A stretch of 64,000 bases of DNA, from positions 62,001 through 126,000 of the forward strand of contig NZ_WRPO01000002.1 in the NCBI RefSeq assembly GCF_009746585.1. The letters run 5' to 3'. Shown here in pieces: positions 35,536 to 43,914 of this stretch (its first letter is position 1; each line of letters opens with the position of its first letter). The notes under the pieces are model-generated. The model did no database searches. It was not told the DNA's origin and was given only the letters and a program-made list of their open reading frames with translations. Source of the DNA: Novosphingobium aquimarinum (GTDB taxonomy: Bacteria > Pseudomonadota > Alphaproteobacteria > Sphingomonadales > Sphingomonadaceae). Position numbers and translations under genes: made by a program.

Positions 35536-36300
35536 ATGCCCGGGCGCGTTCAGGGCAAAGTGGCCTTCGTCACGGGCGGCGCGAGCGGCCTTGGCGAGGC
35601 CATGGTGCGCATGCTGGCGAAGGAAGGCGCGCGCGTCGTGGTCGCGGACATTGACGCGGGCCGTGGGGCGGGCCTCGTCGAAGAGCTGAACCAGGCCGCC
35701 CCAAACCGCGCGCATTTCATCAAACTCGATGTCGCGGACGAGGCGGCATGGGATCGGGCAATGGCCGAGACGATCGATTGGGCAGGCAAGCTCAACGTGC
35801 TGGTCAACAACGCGGGCGTTGCCATCAGCGGCGATATGGCCATGTCCTTCGAGGATTGGCGCAAGACCTTGTCGATCAATCTCGACGGCACGTTCCTCGG
35901 CACTCGAGCGGCAATCCGTACGATCGCGCTGAACGGTGAACCTGGCTCGATCATCAATATCTCATCGACCATGGGCATGACGGCCGAGCCCACGACCGCC
36001 GCCTACAGTGCCAGCAAGGGCGGTGTTCGCAATCTGACCAAGGCGGCCGCCGTGCATTGCGCCACGCACAAGCTGCCGATCCGAGTGAACTCGATCCATC
36101 CTGGCATGTGCATCACGCCCCTGGTCCGCGCCTACCTCGACGAGCATCCCGAAGCGCTCGATCCCCAGATCGCGGCGCACCCGATCGGCCACCTGGGCGA
36201 ACCCGACGATGTGGCCTATGGCGTGCTCTACCTCGCTTCGGACGAGGCCAAGTTCGTCATGGGGGCAGAACTCGTCATCGACGGCGGGTACCTGATCTGA
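35536..36300 (+). CDS. Short-chain dehydrogenase/reductase
   Basis: A 254-residue classical SDR: FVTGGASGLGEAMVRMLAK, VVADIDAGRGAGLVEEL, LVNNAGVAISGD, YSASK and GAELVIDGGYLI. It resembles hydroxysteroid and cyclohexanol dehydrogenases. It is the last gene of the 33118-36300 unit; a hairpin follows. Substrate unknown. Confidence 0.85.
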   Translation: MPGRVQGKVAFVTGGASGLGEAMVRMLAKEGARVVVADIDAGRGAGLVEELNQAAPNRAHFIKLDVADEAAWDRAMAETIDWAGKLNVLVNNAGVAISGDMAMSFEDWRKTLSINLDGTFLGTRAAIRTIALNGEPGSIINISSTMGMTAEPTTAAYSASKGGVRNLTKAAAVHCATHKLPIRVNSIHPGMCITPLVRAYLDEHPEALDPQIAAHPIGHLGEPDDVAYGVLYLASDEAKFVMGAELVIDGGYLI

Positions 36301-36307
36301 AGAGGCC

Positions 36308-36334
36308 GGCCGCCTCGCGCCATGCGAAGCGGCC
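36308..36334. terminator. Hairpin between convergent genes
   Basis: GGCCGCCTCGC (36308-36318) pairs with GCGAAGCGGCC (36324-36334), 10 of 11 pairs matched, with a five-base loop. It sits between the stop of the plus-strand SDR and the stop of the minus-strand DUF1214 gene, so a bidirectional terminator is likely. Confidence 0.55.
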
Positions 36335-36346
36335 ATGCCGGAAAGT

Positions 36347-37465
36347 TTACAGCTTCACCACGCGAACCTCGGGCACGGGGAATTCCTCGGCCTCGAACCA
36401 ACGCCACAGCCCGGTCCCCTGGCGATGGCCAGCGAGATCGATCCAGTTGCCATAGCCCGGATCCTTGTCCGCGCAGACCAGCAGTATGCGTCCGTCGTCC
36501 TCGTACTTGGCTTGCGCGCTGTTGATCCAGACCTTCTGATGCACGTGATCGAGCGATTCCATCCACCAGTTGTCGATCTGGAAATTCCACATGCGGCACT
36601 TTGGCGGCATCACTTCCAATTCGAGCGCTTCGCCGGGCTGAAGCTCGAAGTAGATGTGCCCGTACCAGATTTTCGGATCGCCACCGGCGCGCAAGTAGAC
36701 CGACTGATCCTTGCCGAGGTAGATGCTGTTCGGCTCTTCCTTGAACCATTCGGACCAGTTCGCGAACGTGTTCGCCGTACCCTTGACCCAGGCGGCGCTC
36801 CCCATCAGCTGCTCTTCGATCTGTTTGGGCGTCAGCAGTTCAGGGACGGCGGGTCCGCCCAGACACTCCACCTGCATCAGGGCCGGGGTCTGGGTCGCCT
36901 TGTCCTCGAAAGTCTGCCGTATGATGAGCAAGGTCGTGTCTTCGGCCATCGGCAGCCAGTTGCGACCGGGCTGCTCATTGCGGCTGACGATGATTTCGAA
37001 GCTGCCATCGTCCTCCAGCTTCACATCGTCGAATTCGATCTCGCCAGTCGACGCCATCGTGCCGTCAATCGCATAGCGGTTCGCCTTGCTGCCGATGCTC
37101 AGATAGGGAACGGTCCCGCGCGTGCCCCAGATGCGATAGTCGCGATCGCCGCGAACGACGATCTGCTGGTAGAGATTATCCGGGTTGTCCGCGCCGATCT
37201 TGATCTTGTCATCGCACAGCAGGAAAATGCGCGGGAAATCGGGGTCGGACGAATCAACCAGCATGTTGAGCGCGGTGCGCGTCAGGCGGCTGAGATAGCG
37301 CAGCCCCTCCGCCTGATCGAGCGGCGTCGCGGGTGCTTGCTCGCGAAGCAGGATGTCGCCGGATTCGGCCAGGCGCTCGCAGAATTCGCGCCAAACGGAC
37401 GCGAGGCGGACTTCGTCGCCATCGGTCCGAGACGCCGTTTTCGGTGCAACCGAAGTATCGTTCAT
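36347..37465 (-). CDS. DUF1214 domain-containing protein
   Basis: A 372-residue protein of the DUF1214 family. The N-terminal two thirds are mixed; the C-terminal part (WYGHIYFELQPGEALELEV, MWNFQIDNWWMESLDH, GYGNWIDLAGHRQGTGLWRW) is the conserved beta-rich DUF1214 region. Family members often sit in terpene, steroid and aromatic catabolic clusters; no reaction is established that I can name. No signal peptide is visible. I start it at the ATG at 37465 with GGAGAA upstream. It is divergent from an AraC regulator, its likely controller. Confidence 0.8.
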   Translation of the reverse strand: MNDTSVAPKTASRTDGDEVRLASVWREFCERLAESGDILLREQAPATPLDQAEGLRYLSRLTRTALNMLVDSSDPDFPRIFLLCDDKIKIGADNPDNLYQQIVVRGDRDYRIWGTRGTVPYLSIGSKANRYAIDGTMASTGEIEFDDVKLEDDGSFEIIVSRNEQPGRNWLPMAEDTTLLIIRQTFEDKATQTPALMQVECLGGPAVPELLTPKQIEEQLMGSAAWVKGTANTFANWSEWFKEEPNSIYLGKDQSVYLRAGGDPKIWYGHIYFELQPGEALELEVMPPKCRMWNFQIDNWWMESLDHVHQKVWINSAQAKYEDDGRILLVCADKDPGYGNWIDLAGHRQGTGLWRWFEAEEFPVPEVRVVKL

Positions 37466-37472
37466 GGCATTT

Positions 37473-37488
37473 CTCCTTCCCGAAGGAG
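37473..37488 (-). promoter_or_regulatory. Perfect hairpin covering the ribosome site of the DUF1214 gene
   Basis: CTCCTTC (37473-37479) and GAAGGAG (37482-37488) form a perfect 7-2-7 palindrome in the DUF1214 leader. On the minus strand the GGAG that serves as ribosome-binding site lies in the 3' arm, so folding of the mRNA could hide it. It could equally be an operator. Confidence 0.4.
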
Positions 37489-37567
37489 ATTTCATTTTCG
37501 GCGCCCGGCTTCAATCGGAGCGCTGGCCTTTGTGCGCGTTTGGCGACATTATGCGGCGCAGGAGAGC

Positions 37568-38428
37568 ATGACGATGACCCTGACCCAATGGCGTGTCCTG
37601 GGCGAGAAAGAGGTGGGCGGCGTATGGGCCGCTGTCGCCGAGCATCCCCCGGCCGAGACGATCGAGCGCACGCACATCGATTCGAACACGACACTGGGTC
37701 TTTGGCTGTCGTCGCAGCCCAACGGCTCGCAGGGCCGATTCCTGTCCGCGCAGTGGTCCGGCGGTCATGCGCGCATGGGGCGCATCGTCGTTGTGCCCGG
37801 CAACGTTCCCTTGCACGTAAAAGCCAGCGCAACGCCTGCCCGGCGCATGCTGCATTGTCGTTTGCCCGCGCACGTGAGCTTGCCGCGCCCGCACGAAGCC
37901 GGCGTGTTCGAGCAGTGCCTGAACTGGTCCAGTCCCGTGATCGCCAGAAGCCTTTCGCGTCTGGCTCGCGAAGTGATGGCACCGGGTTTCGCCGATGTCG
38001 CGATGATCGAGGGCCTTGGACTGCAGATTGCCGCAGAACTGGCGAAGGGCTTCGCCAAGCCCGGCAGCGGACACAAGGGCGGCCTCGCTCCATGGCAATT
38101 GCGCCGCATCGACGACTATATCCTGTCCGGTCATTGGGATTGCAGCGTCAGCGAACTGGCCGCGCTTTGCGGCATCAGCGCCGGCCATGTGATGCGCGCG
38201 TTCCGCCAAAGCAGCGCGCTCTCGCTCGCAACCCATATCGCCGTGTTGCGGATGGAGCGGGCGCGCGAATTGCTCGAAGACGAAAGTCATGCGGTGGCGG
38301 AGGTTGCGGCCCACTTGCGATTTGCGACGCCGTCCTCCTTCTGCGCAGCATTCCGACGCGCGACCGGCGAGACACCAAGGGCTTACCGGCACCGGATACG
38401 TCGGAATGCATCGCAGCACGGCGAGTAA
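37568..38428 (+). CDS. AraC-family transcriptional regulator
   Basis: A 286-residue regulator. Residues about 190-280 carry two helix-turn-helix units: GLAPWQLRRIDDYILSGHW, ELAALCGISAGHVMRAFRQ and HAVAEVAAHLRFATPSSFC. The N-terminal region is a poorly conserved sensor domain. The start is the ATG at 37568 with GGAGAG just ahead; the frame is open much further 5' without ribosome site. It shares the LAPWQLRR block with the truncated regulator at position 1-781. It is divergent from the DUF1214 gene and followed by an hsdA-like gene, either of which may be its target. Confidence 0.88.
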   Translation: MTMTLTQWRVLGEKEVGGVWAAVAEHPPAETIERTHIDSNTTLGLWLSSQPNGSQGRFLSAQWSGGHARMGRIVVVPGNVPLHVKASATPARRMLHCRLPAHVSLPRPHEAGVFEQCLNWSSPVIARSLSRLAREVMAPGFADVAMIEGLGLQIAAELAKGFAKPGSGHKGGLAPWQLRRIDDYILSGHWDCSVSELAALCGISAGHVMRAFRQSSALSLATHIAVLRMERARELLEDESHAVAEVAAHLRFATPSSFCAAFRRATGETPRAYRHRIRRNASQHGE

Positions 38429-38547
38429 ACTACGCATCTTGTGATCCACGGACGCAATTTTTGCTTTGCCTGTGCACTGCGCAGCCATAGACCTCTGGCC
38501 AAAGACCTGCCGCCGGATGTCCGAGCGGCATCATGGGAGACGAGAGC

Positions 38548-39315
38548 GTGGCGCAAAGGGTTGTACTGTTAACCGGATCGGGCTCGGGCATCGGCAAGGC
38601 GACGGCCCAGAGGTTGCGCGACAAGGGGCTGCGCGTCATCGGCGTCGACCTTCGCGACGCGGATATCATCGCCGATCTCGGCACCGCGGACGGCCGTGCG
38701 CACATGATCGAGGAAGCCTCGAAAATGGCGCCGGACGGGCTCGATGGCGTGCTCGCCGGGGCCGGCATTTCCGTATTCGACCGGCCGCGCCAGACGATCG
38801 CGATCAACTACTTCGGCGCGCTGGCAACGCTGCAAGGGCTGCGTCCGCTGCTCGCCAAACGTCCTAGTTCCCGCGCGGTCGCGATTTGCTCCACCTCCGT
38901 GCTGCTCCCGACCGAAGAAGGGGTTATCGCAGAGTGTCTGGCGGGCAGCGAAGAGCAGGCCTGCGCACTGATGGAGGAACGGCCGCAAACCGCCTACATG
39001 ACCAGCAAGCGCGCGCTTGGCCTCTGGTTGCGCCGCGCCGCCGTCTCCAAGGAATGGGGCGGTTCGGGCATTCTGCTGAACGCGATCGCGCCGGGCGTGG
39101 TGAAAACGCCGATGACGGCACCGCTGTTCGACATGCCCGAAATGCAGGAGGCGCTGAAGCAGTCCAATCCGATGGCCGTCGAAGGCTATGCCGAGCCGGA
39201 AGAAATGGCCGAAATGGTCGACTTCCTGCTGAACTTCGAAGGCCACTATCTGGTTGGACAGGTCATTTACAACGATGGCGGTACCGATGCGATCATGCGG
39301 CCGGACCTCATTTGA
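38548..39315 (+). CDS. hsdA: 3alpha-hydroxysteroid dehydrogenase, HsdA-like
   Basis: A 255-residue SDR matching Comamonas testosteroni 3alpha-HSD/carbonyl reductase in length and special features: GVDLRDADIIADLGTADGR after the nucleotide loop LTGSGSGIGKA, a long insert (GVIAECLAGSEEQACALMEE) before YMTSK, LNAIAPGVVKTPM, and an end GGTDAIMRPDLI. It interconverts 3alpha-hydroxy and 3-keto steroids. I start it at GTG 38548, which has GGGAG eight bases upstream; the ATG at 38533 lacks a ribosome site but would add five residues. TACGCA occurs in its leader at 38431-38436. Confidence 0.85.
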   Translation: MAQRVVLLTGSGSGIGKATAQRLRDKGLRVIGVDLRDADIIADLGTADGRAHMIEEASKMAPDGLDGVLAGAGISVFDRPRQTIAINYFGALATLQGLRPLLAKRPSSRAVAICSTSVLLPTEEGVIAECLAGSEEQACALMEERPQTAYMTSKRALGLWLRRAAVSKEWGGSGILLNAIAPGVVKTPMTAPLFDMPEMQEALKQSNPMAVEGYAEPEEMAEMVDFLLNFEGHYLVGQVIYNDGGTDAIMRPDLI

Positions 39316-39354
39316 ACGACCGACCGATAATGAGAACAATGGGGGAGGGGAAGC

Positions 39355-40152
39355 ATGACTGAAGGCGTTCTTGCGGGACGAGCCGCGCTGATAACGGGCG
39401 GCGCCGATGGCATTGGCCGAGGCATCGCGGCGCGCTTTGCCCAAGCCGGTGGCTCGGTGCTGCTTACGGACTTCGATGAGGAGAAGGGCCGCGACACCAC
39501 CGAAGCGTTGAAGGCCGAAGGTGGGTCGATCGACTTTCTGCGGTGCGACGTCACGGACAAGCAGCAAGTAACGGATGCCGTAGCGGCCTGTGTCGAGCGC
39601 TTCGGTTCGATCGATATCCTGGTGAACAATGCCTATAGCGGCAGCGGCCTCGCGCGCATCGAAGACAAGACCGATGCCGTCTTCGACTATGGCATGAGGA
39701 TCTGCCTCTATGCCGCGAAATGGTCGATGGAAGCGGCCATGCCGCACATGCGCGAACGCGGCTGGGGGCGGATCGTCAACATCGCCTCGCTGAACGGAGT
39801 CAACGCGCATATGGGTTCCGCCGAGTACAACGTCGGCAAGGAGGCGCTGCGCAGCTACACCCGCACGGCGGCGAGGGAATGCGCGCGGCACGGCATTTGC
39901 GCGAACATCATCTGCCCCGCCGCCATCTCCGCGGCATACCGCGCCTTCGCGGCAGCGCAGCCAGAAATGGCCGCCGCGACGGCAAGCGCCAACCCGATGG
40001 GCCGCATGGGCGATCCCGAACAGGATATCGGCGGCGTCGCGCTATTCCTCGCGAGCGAGGATGCGCGCTACATGACCGGCAACACGCTTTTCGTCGACGG
40101 AGGGTCGCATATCAACGGAGCGGCTTGGACACCCGACCTCGACGCCCTGTAA
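39355..40152 (+). CDS. Short-chain dehydrogenase/reductase
   Basis: A 265-residue SDR: LITGGADGIGRGIAARFAQ, LTDFDEEKGRDTTEAL, LVNNAYSGSGLARI, and active site YNVGK. GGGAGGGG precedes the ATG. The substrate is unknown. It forms a two-gene unit with the HsdA-like gene 39 bases upstream, so a steroid alcohol is the likely substrate. Confidence 0.85.
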   Translation: MTEGVLAGRAALITGGADGIGRGIAARFAQAGGSVLLTDFDEEKGRDTTEALKAEGGSIDFLRCDVTDKQQVTDAVAACVERFGSIDILVNNAYSGSGLARIEDKTDAVFDYGMRICLYAAKWSMEAAMPHMRERGWGRIVNIASLNGVNAHMGSAEYNVGKEALRSYTRTAARECARHGICANIICPAAISAAYRAFAAAQPEMAAATASANPMGRMGDPEQDIGGVALFLASEDARYMTGNTLFVDGGSHINGAAWTPDLDAL

Positions 40153-40177
40153 AAAGTCATAAGTCGTTGCGGCCCGC

Positions 40178-40792
40178 TTATTGGGCTTGTGCCCTGCCAA
40201 GCAGGGTATGGGCCGGGGCTTCGACACGGCGCACGCGCACGACTTGCGACTGGGCGAGCTGATCCGGGACGTTCCCGCTTAGGTCAGGTGTCCACAGGAC
40301 GGCATCGGCGGGAAAAGCCGGCGTTTGCCAACTCTGGACGAAGTCGACAGACACCCCGGAAGTTCGTTCCGCCATTTCGCTCGCCCATCCCAGGACCTTG
40401 TCCCGCATATCCATGCTGTCTTCTGCGCCATAGCGGATCAAAACGGCGTACCGCTCCTCATGCGCATCCGCCAGCGCGCCGGCGGATAGGACATGCTCGT
40501 CAGAGCCCCCCGGCGCGATCCGCGAGCGGTCCATGAAGCGCTCTTCATCCGCGCGCATGATCTCGCCCACCGGACCGTCCATCAAGGCGGCGGTGGCGGC
40601 GATATCGTCCGCCCAGAATTCCGAAATCGTGTCGAAGCCAATATCGGGCGCATCGAGCAGGTGGTTGCGTACATAGCGCGTAAAGGGGAAATGCCGCACT
40701 CCAAGCGGGGCGTGGCGCTCTTCGTAATAGCGCTGAAACGCCTCCCGATCGGAATCCGGCCGATGCACCAGGGCGCAGATGCTTTTGGTCAC
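40178..40792 (-). CDS. EthD-like dimeric alpha/beta-barrel protein
   Basis: A 204-residue protein. The N-terminal ~100 residues (SICALVHRPDSDREAFQRYYEERHAPLG in two parts, then FPFTRYVRNHLLDAP and FDTISEFWADD) are an EthD-type ferredoxin-like domain; the second half may be another, degenerate copy. EthD is named from the Rhodococcus ether-degradation locus; relatives are small enzymes or helpers in ring catabolism. The start is GTG at 40792 with GGAGAG upstream. It is the last gene of the B12 mutase operon, 17 bases after the GTPase gene. Confidence 0.75.
   Translation of the reverse strand: MTKSICALVHRPDSDREAFQRYYEERHAPLGVRHFPFTRYVRNHLLDAPDIGFDTISEFWADDIAATAALMDGPVGEIMRADEERFMDRSRIAPGGSDEHVLSAGALADAHEERYAVLIRYGAEDSMDMRDKVLGWASEMAERTSGVSVDFVQSWQTPAFPADAVLWTPDLSGNVPDQLAQSQVVRVRRVEAPAHTLLGRAQAQ
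40192..40206. terminator. Small hairpin at the convergent junction
   Basis: CCCTGC (40192-40197) and GCAGGG (40201-40206) form a perfect six-pair stem with a three-base loop, inside the 3' end of the minus-strand EthD-like gene and 40 bases past the plus-strand SDR stop. It could end plus-strand transcripts; there is no T-tract, so support is weak. Confidence 0.3.
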
Positions 40793-40809
40793 GCCAAACT
40801 CTCCTTTCG

Positions 40810-41757
40810 TTATTGGCGCCAGTCAGACATCAGAGCGTCGGCGGCGCTGTAAGGGTCGATGCGCCGCGCGGTGACATCATCCAGGATGGACGCCGCCCGA
40901 TCACCACGCATGATCTCCGCGACCAACTGCGCGCGCAGTAATGTCAGCACTTGCTCGCGCTCGCGCCGACCGGAACGCCGTTCGAAACCATCGCTGGCTT
41001 TCAGGAAGGTGCGGTGCGCTTCAATTGCGTCGACGATCGCCCCACCACCCTCGTCGCGGTTCGCCACCGCGCGCAGCAAGGGCGCGGACCATGCATCCTC
41101 CGGTCGCGATTGTTCGCGCAGATGCAGCATAAGTTCAAATTGCCGCAAAGTGGCCTCGAAGCCCTCGCGGTCCGCCTTGTTGACCACGAACACCTCGCCC
41201 GCTTCCATGAGGCCAGCCTTCACTGCCTGCACCTCATCGCCCAGGCCCGGCACGCCGACGATGACGGTCGTATGCGCGAGGTTCACGACGTCGATCTCGT
41301 CCTGTCCCACGCCCACGGTCTCGATCAGGATCGTGTCGTAACCCATAGCATCGAGCACGAGCGCGGCATCGTGGGTCGACCGGGACAGGCCACCCGCCTG
41401 GCCGCGCGTCCCGATCGATCGGATGAACACGTTCGGATCCAGGGTGTGGCGCGCCATGCGGACGCGGTCGCCCAGGATCGCGCCGCCGGTGAACGGACTC
41501 GAAGGGTCGATCGCGATCACGCCGACGCGCCGCTCACGCTTGCGCAGCTCGGCCACCAGCATATCGGTAAGCGTGGACTTGCCCGCACCCGGCGGCCCCG
41601 TGATCCCGACCACGTGCGCACGGCCCGTTGCTGCAAAAATGCTGCGCAGCACGGCGGCTCCGCGCGAGTCGCCATCGTCTAGCCAGCGGATCGCGCGCGC
41701 GCCTGCCGCGACCTTGCCCGCGAGCACCGCATGACCGAACTCGGTGACGTCCATCAT
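40810..41757 (-). CDS. meaB: MeaB/ArgK-type GTPase chaperone of the B12 mutase
   Basis: A 315-residue G3E-type P-loop GTPase. GITGPPGAGKSTLTDMLV is the Walker A motif, AIDPSSPFTGGAILGDRVRM the base-II region, ILIETVGVGQDEIDVV the Walker B/switch region and VVNKADREG the guanine-specificity NKAD motif. MeaB proteins guard and reload coenzyme B12 in acyl-CoA mutases. Two ATGs stand at the start (41757 and 41754), immediately after the stop of the B12 subunit gene, confirming a dedicated chaperone for this mutase. Confidence 0.92.
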   Translation of the reverse strand: MMDVTEFGHAVLAGKVAAGARAIRWLDDGDSRGAAVLRSIFAATGRAHVVGITGPPGAGKSTLTDMLVAELRKRERRVGVIAIDPSSPFTGGAILGDRVRMARHTLDPNVFIRSIGTRGQAGGLSRSTHDAALVLDAMGYDTILIETVGVGQDEIDVVNLAHTTVIVGVPGLGDEVQAVKAGLMEAGEVFVVNKADREGFEATLRQFELMLHLREQSRPEDAWSAPLLRAVANRDEGGGAIVDAIEAHRTFLKASDGFERRSGRREREQVLTLLRAQLVAEIMRGDRAASILDDVTARRIDPYSAADALMSDWRQ

Positions 41758-42189
41758 TTATGGGACTTCGGCCGCTTGCCGCTCGGCCCACCAGGCCTTC
41801 AGATACGTGACGATGTCGCGGGTATCGGCCCCCATGGTAAAAATCTTACCCACTCCGGCCTCCAGCAGCATGGGCTGATCTTCCTGCGGGATCACGCCGC
41901 CCGCGAGCAACAACTTGTCCTCGGCGCCCGCTTCGCGCAGCAATCGGGCGAGCTTTGGCAAATGGCGGGTATGGCCCGCCGACAAGGTCGAGATGCCGAC
42001 AACGTCGACGTCCTCCTGAATAGCCGCGGCGCAGACCATTTCGGGCGTCTGTTTGAGGCCGGTAAAAATCACCTCCATGCCCGCTTCGCGCAAAGCGTGG
42101 GCGATGATCGTGACGCCGACGGTATGCGTATCCATGCCGAGCTTGGCGAGCAGGACCCGAAGCGGGCGCTGCGGCAAATCATCCAGCAT
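41758..42189 (-). CDS. Acyl-CoA mutase small subunit, B12-binding
   Basis: A 143-residue cobalamin-binding domain. LLAKLGMDTHTVGVTIIA holds the DxHxxG motif whose histidine is the lower axial ligand of cobalt; VDVVGISTLSAGHTRHLP and LLAGGVIPQEDQPML are the other two B12-site motifs. The split arrangement (separate small subunit) is that of isobutyryl-CoA and 2-hydroxyisobutyryl-CoA mutases, not of the common methylmalonyl-CoA mutase. It is encoded three bases after the large subunit and touches the GTPase gene. Confidence 0.93.
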   Translation of the reverse strand: MLDDLPQRPLRVLLAKLGMDTHTVGVTIIAHALREAGMEVIFTGLKQTPEMVCAAAIQEDVDVVGISTLSAGHTRHLPKLARLLREAGAEDKLLLAGGVIPQEDQPMLLEAGVGKIFTMGADTRDIVTYLKAWWAERQAAEVP

Positions 42190-42192
42190 TGT

Positions 42193-43914
42193 TCACACCC
42201 CCGCCAGCTGGCTGTCGGGCGCATGGACACCGAAGACGTCGCGCATGGCATTGCAGATTTCGCCATGGGTCGCATAGACTTTCACCGCCTCGAGGCAGAC
42301 CGCCACCAAATTGTCATCCCCGCGCGCTGCCGCCCGCACCTTTTCGAGCGCGGCATCGACCGCGCCTTGATCGCGGCGAGCCCGCAAATCACGCAACTTT
42401 GCGATTTGTTCTTCTTCCATGCTGTCATCGAGCCGGAAGATCTCGATCTCGCGCTTCTCCTCGGGCAGGACCAAGTGGTTCACGCCGACCCATTTGCGGC
42501 GCCCTTCCTCGATGTCCTTGTTGCGCTCGTACTGCTCGCGGCCGAGCGCGCGCTGGAAATAGCCGCTCTCGATCGCCTTGGTCGCGCCGCCCATGGCGAA
42601 GATCTTGTCCATCTCGGCGAAGGCGGCGTCTTCCATCTGCTTGGTCAGCGTCTCGACGTAGTACGAGCCAGCGAGCGGATCGATGGTTTCGGCCACACCC
42701 GTCTCGTGCGCGACGAGGTGCTGGATGGCGGCGCCCACCCGGATCGCTTCCTCGGCGGGCAGCGAGTGGGCCTCGTCATGCAGCGGCGTCGTCATGTTCT
42801 CGCCCGCGCCGCCGAGCGCGCAGGCGGTGGCCATGATGCCAAGGCGCGCGATATTGTTGAGCGGCTGCTGCAAGGTGAGCGCAATCGTGGTGGGTGACGT
42901 CATCATGCGGATCTTGAGCGCTTCGGGCCGGCTCGCGCCGTAGCGTTCCTTCATCAGCCGCGCCCAGCACTTGCGAAAGGCGCGCAGCTTGCAGATGCCT
43001 TCGAAGAAATCCATGTCGACGTTGACGACGAAGTGATTGAGGTAAGGCGCGATGGTGTCGATATCGAACCCGCGTTCCAGCGTGGCGTCTATATAGGCGC
43101 AGCAAATCGCCAGGCTGAAAGCGATCTCCTGCACCGGGTTCGCCTTGGCCGGCTGCAACTGTGCGGAGATGATCGACAGCGGCGCCCAGTTCGGGTGATT
43201 GCGGATGATGTATTCGATCGCGTCCGTGGCGATGCGCAGGCCATGCTCGGGCGGATAGATGTAGCGGCCCACGCACGTATATTCGATCAGAATGCCGTTG
43301 ACGATGTGCAGCACGAATTCCGACGGATCGACGCCCTTCTTCTCCAGCGCCGCGATGATCATCGCGAGATTGACGGGCTGGGGCGCGTTGCACACGCTCA
43401 TCAGATACTGCAGCTTGTCGAAGGGCAAATCGAAGGCGTTCTCGAGATCCTCCAGACTGTCGAGCGCCATGCCCGCGCGCCCGACCTCGCCTTCGACGAT
43501 GGGATCGTCGCTGTCGTAGCCATTGGTCGTGGCGAGATCGTATTCGAGGATCAGGCCGGACAGCCCCTGATCGAGCATGTAGCGTGCGCGCTTCGCCCAG
43601 GCCTCACCTTTCCCGAAACCGGTGACCTGGGTCATCGTCCAGTACTGCGAGCGATGCCCGTTTGGCCTGGTCGAGCGCGTGTATGGGTATTCTCCAGGAA
43701 ACCCGAGATCGGCGGCGTAATCGAAGCCCACCGCATCCAGATCGGCGGGCGTATAGAGCGCTTTTATCGGCCACTTCAGGGCCTGCGTGGTGAATGTGTC
43801 CCGCCGTTCCGGGTTCGCCGCTACGAAAGGAGCGCGCGTTTCCGCCTCCCAGCGCGACGTTTCGGCAGCGATGTTGTCGTTGGCGGAGACCAGGCCGCGG
43901 ATATGCTCATTCAT
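42193..43914 (-). CDS. Acyl-CoA mutase large subunit with an altered active site
   Basis: A 573-residue TIM-barrel mutase chain. Overall match to methylmalonyl-CoA mutase is clear: GYDSDDPIVEGEVGRAGMAL, RYIYPPEHGLRI, VNVDMDFFEGICKLRAFRKC and AGSYYVETLTKQMEDAA. By-eye ungapped alignment shows Val97 for Tyr89, Thr95 for Arg87, Glu124 for the residue that is Asp117 in 2-hydroxyisobutyryl-CoA mutase, Val215 for Arg207, Ala251 for Tyr243 and Gln252 for His244. His244 is almost universal in the family. The pocket therefore seems wider and chemically different, so methylmalonyl- or isobutyryl-CoA are poor candidates. The substrate is unknown; a steroid-derived CoA ester is inference. Its ATG overlaps the SDR stop upstream. 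Confidence 0.88.
   Translation of the reverse strand: MNEHIRGLVSANDNIAAETSRWEAETRAPFVAANPERRDTFTTQALKWPIKALYTPADLDAVGFDYAADLGFPGEYPYTRSTRPNGHRSQYWTMTQVTGFGKGEAWAKRARYMLDQGLSGLILEYDLATTNGYDSDDPIVEGEVGRAGMALDSLEDLENAFDLPFDKLQYLMSVCNAPQPVNLAMIIAALEKKGVDPSEFVLHIVNGILIEYTCVGRYIYPPEHGLRIATDAIEYIIRNHPNWAPLSIISAQLQPAKANPVQEIAFSLAICCAYIDATLERGFDIDTIAPYLNHFVVNVDMDFFEGICKLRAFRKCWARLMKERYGASRPEALKIRMMTSPTTIALTLQQPLNNIARLGIMATACALGGAGENMTTPLHDEAHSLPAEEAIRVGAAIQHLVAHETGVAETIDPLAGSYYVETLTKQMEDAAFAEMDKIFAMGGATKAIESGYFQRALGREQYERNKDIEEGRRKWVGVNHLVLPEEKREIEIFRLDDSMEEEQIAKLRDLRARRDQGAVDAALEKVRAAARGDDNLVAVCLEAVKVYATHGEICNAMRDVFGVHAPDSQLAGV

Noticed and set aside
42193-43914. Calling the large mutase subunit methylmalonyl-CoA mutase
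   Set aside because: The substrate and catalytic positions Tyr89, Arg207, Tyr243 and His244 are all changed, and the B12 domain is a separate chain.
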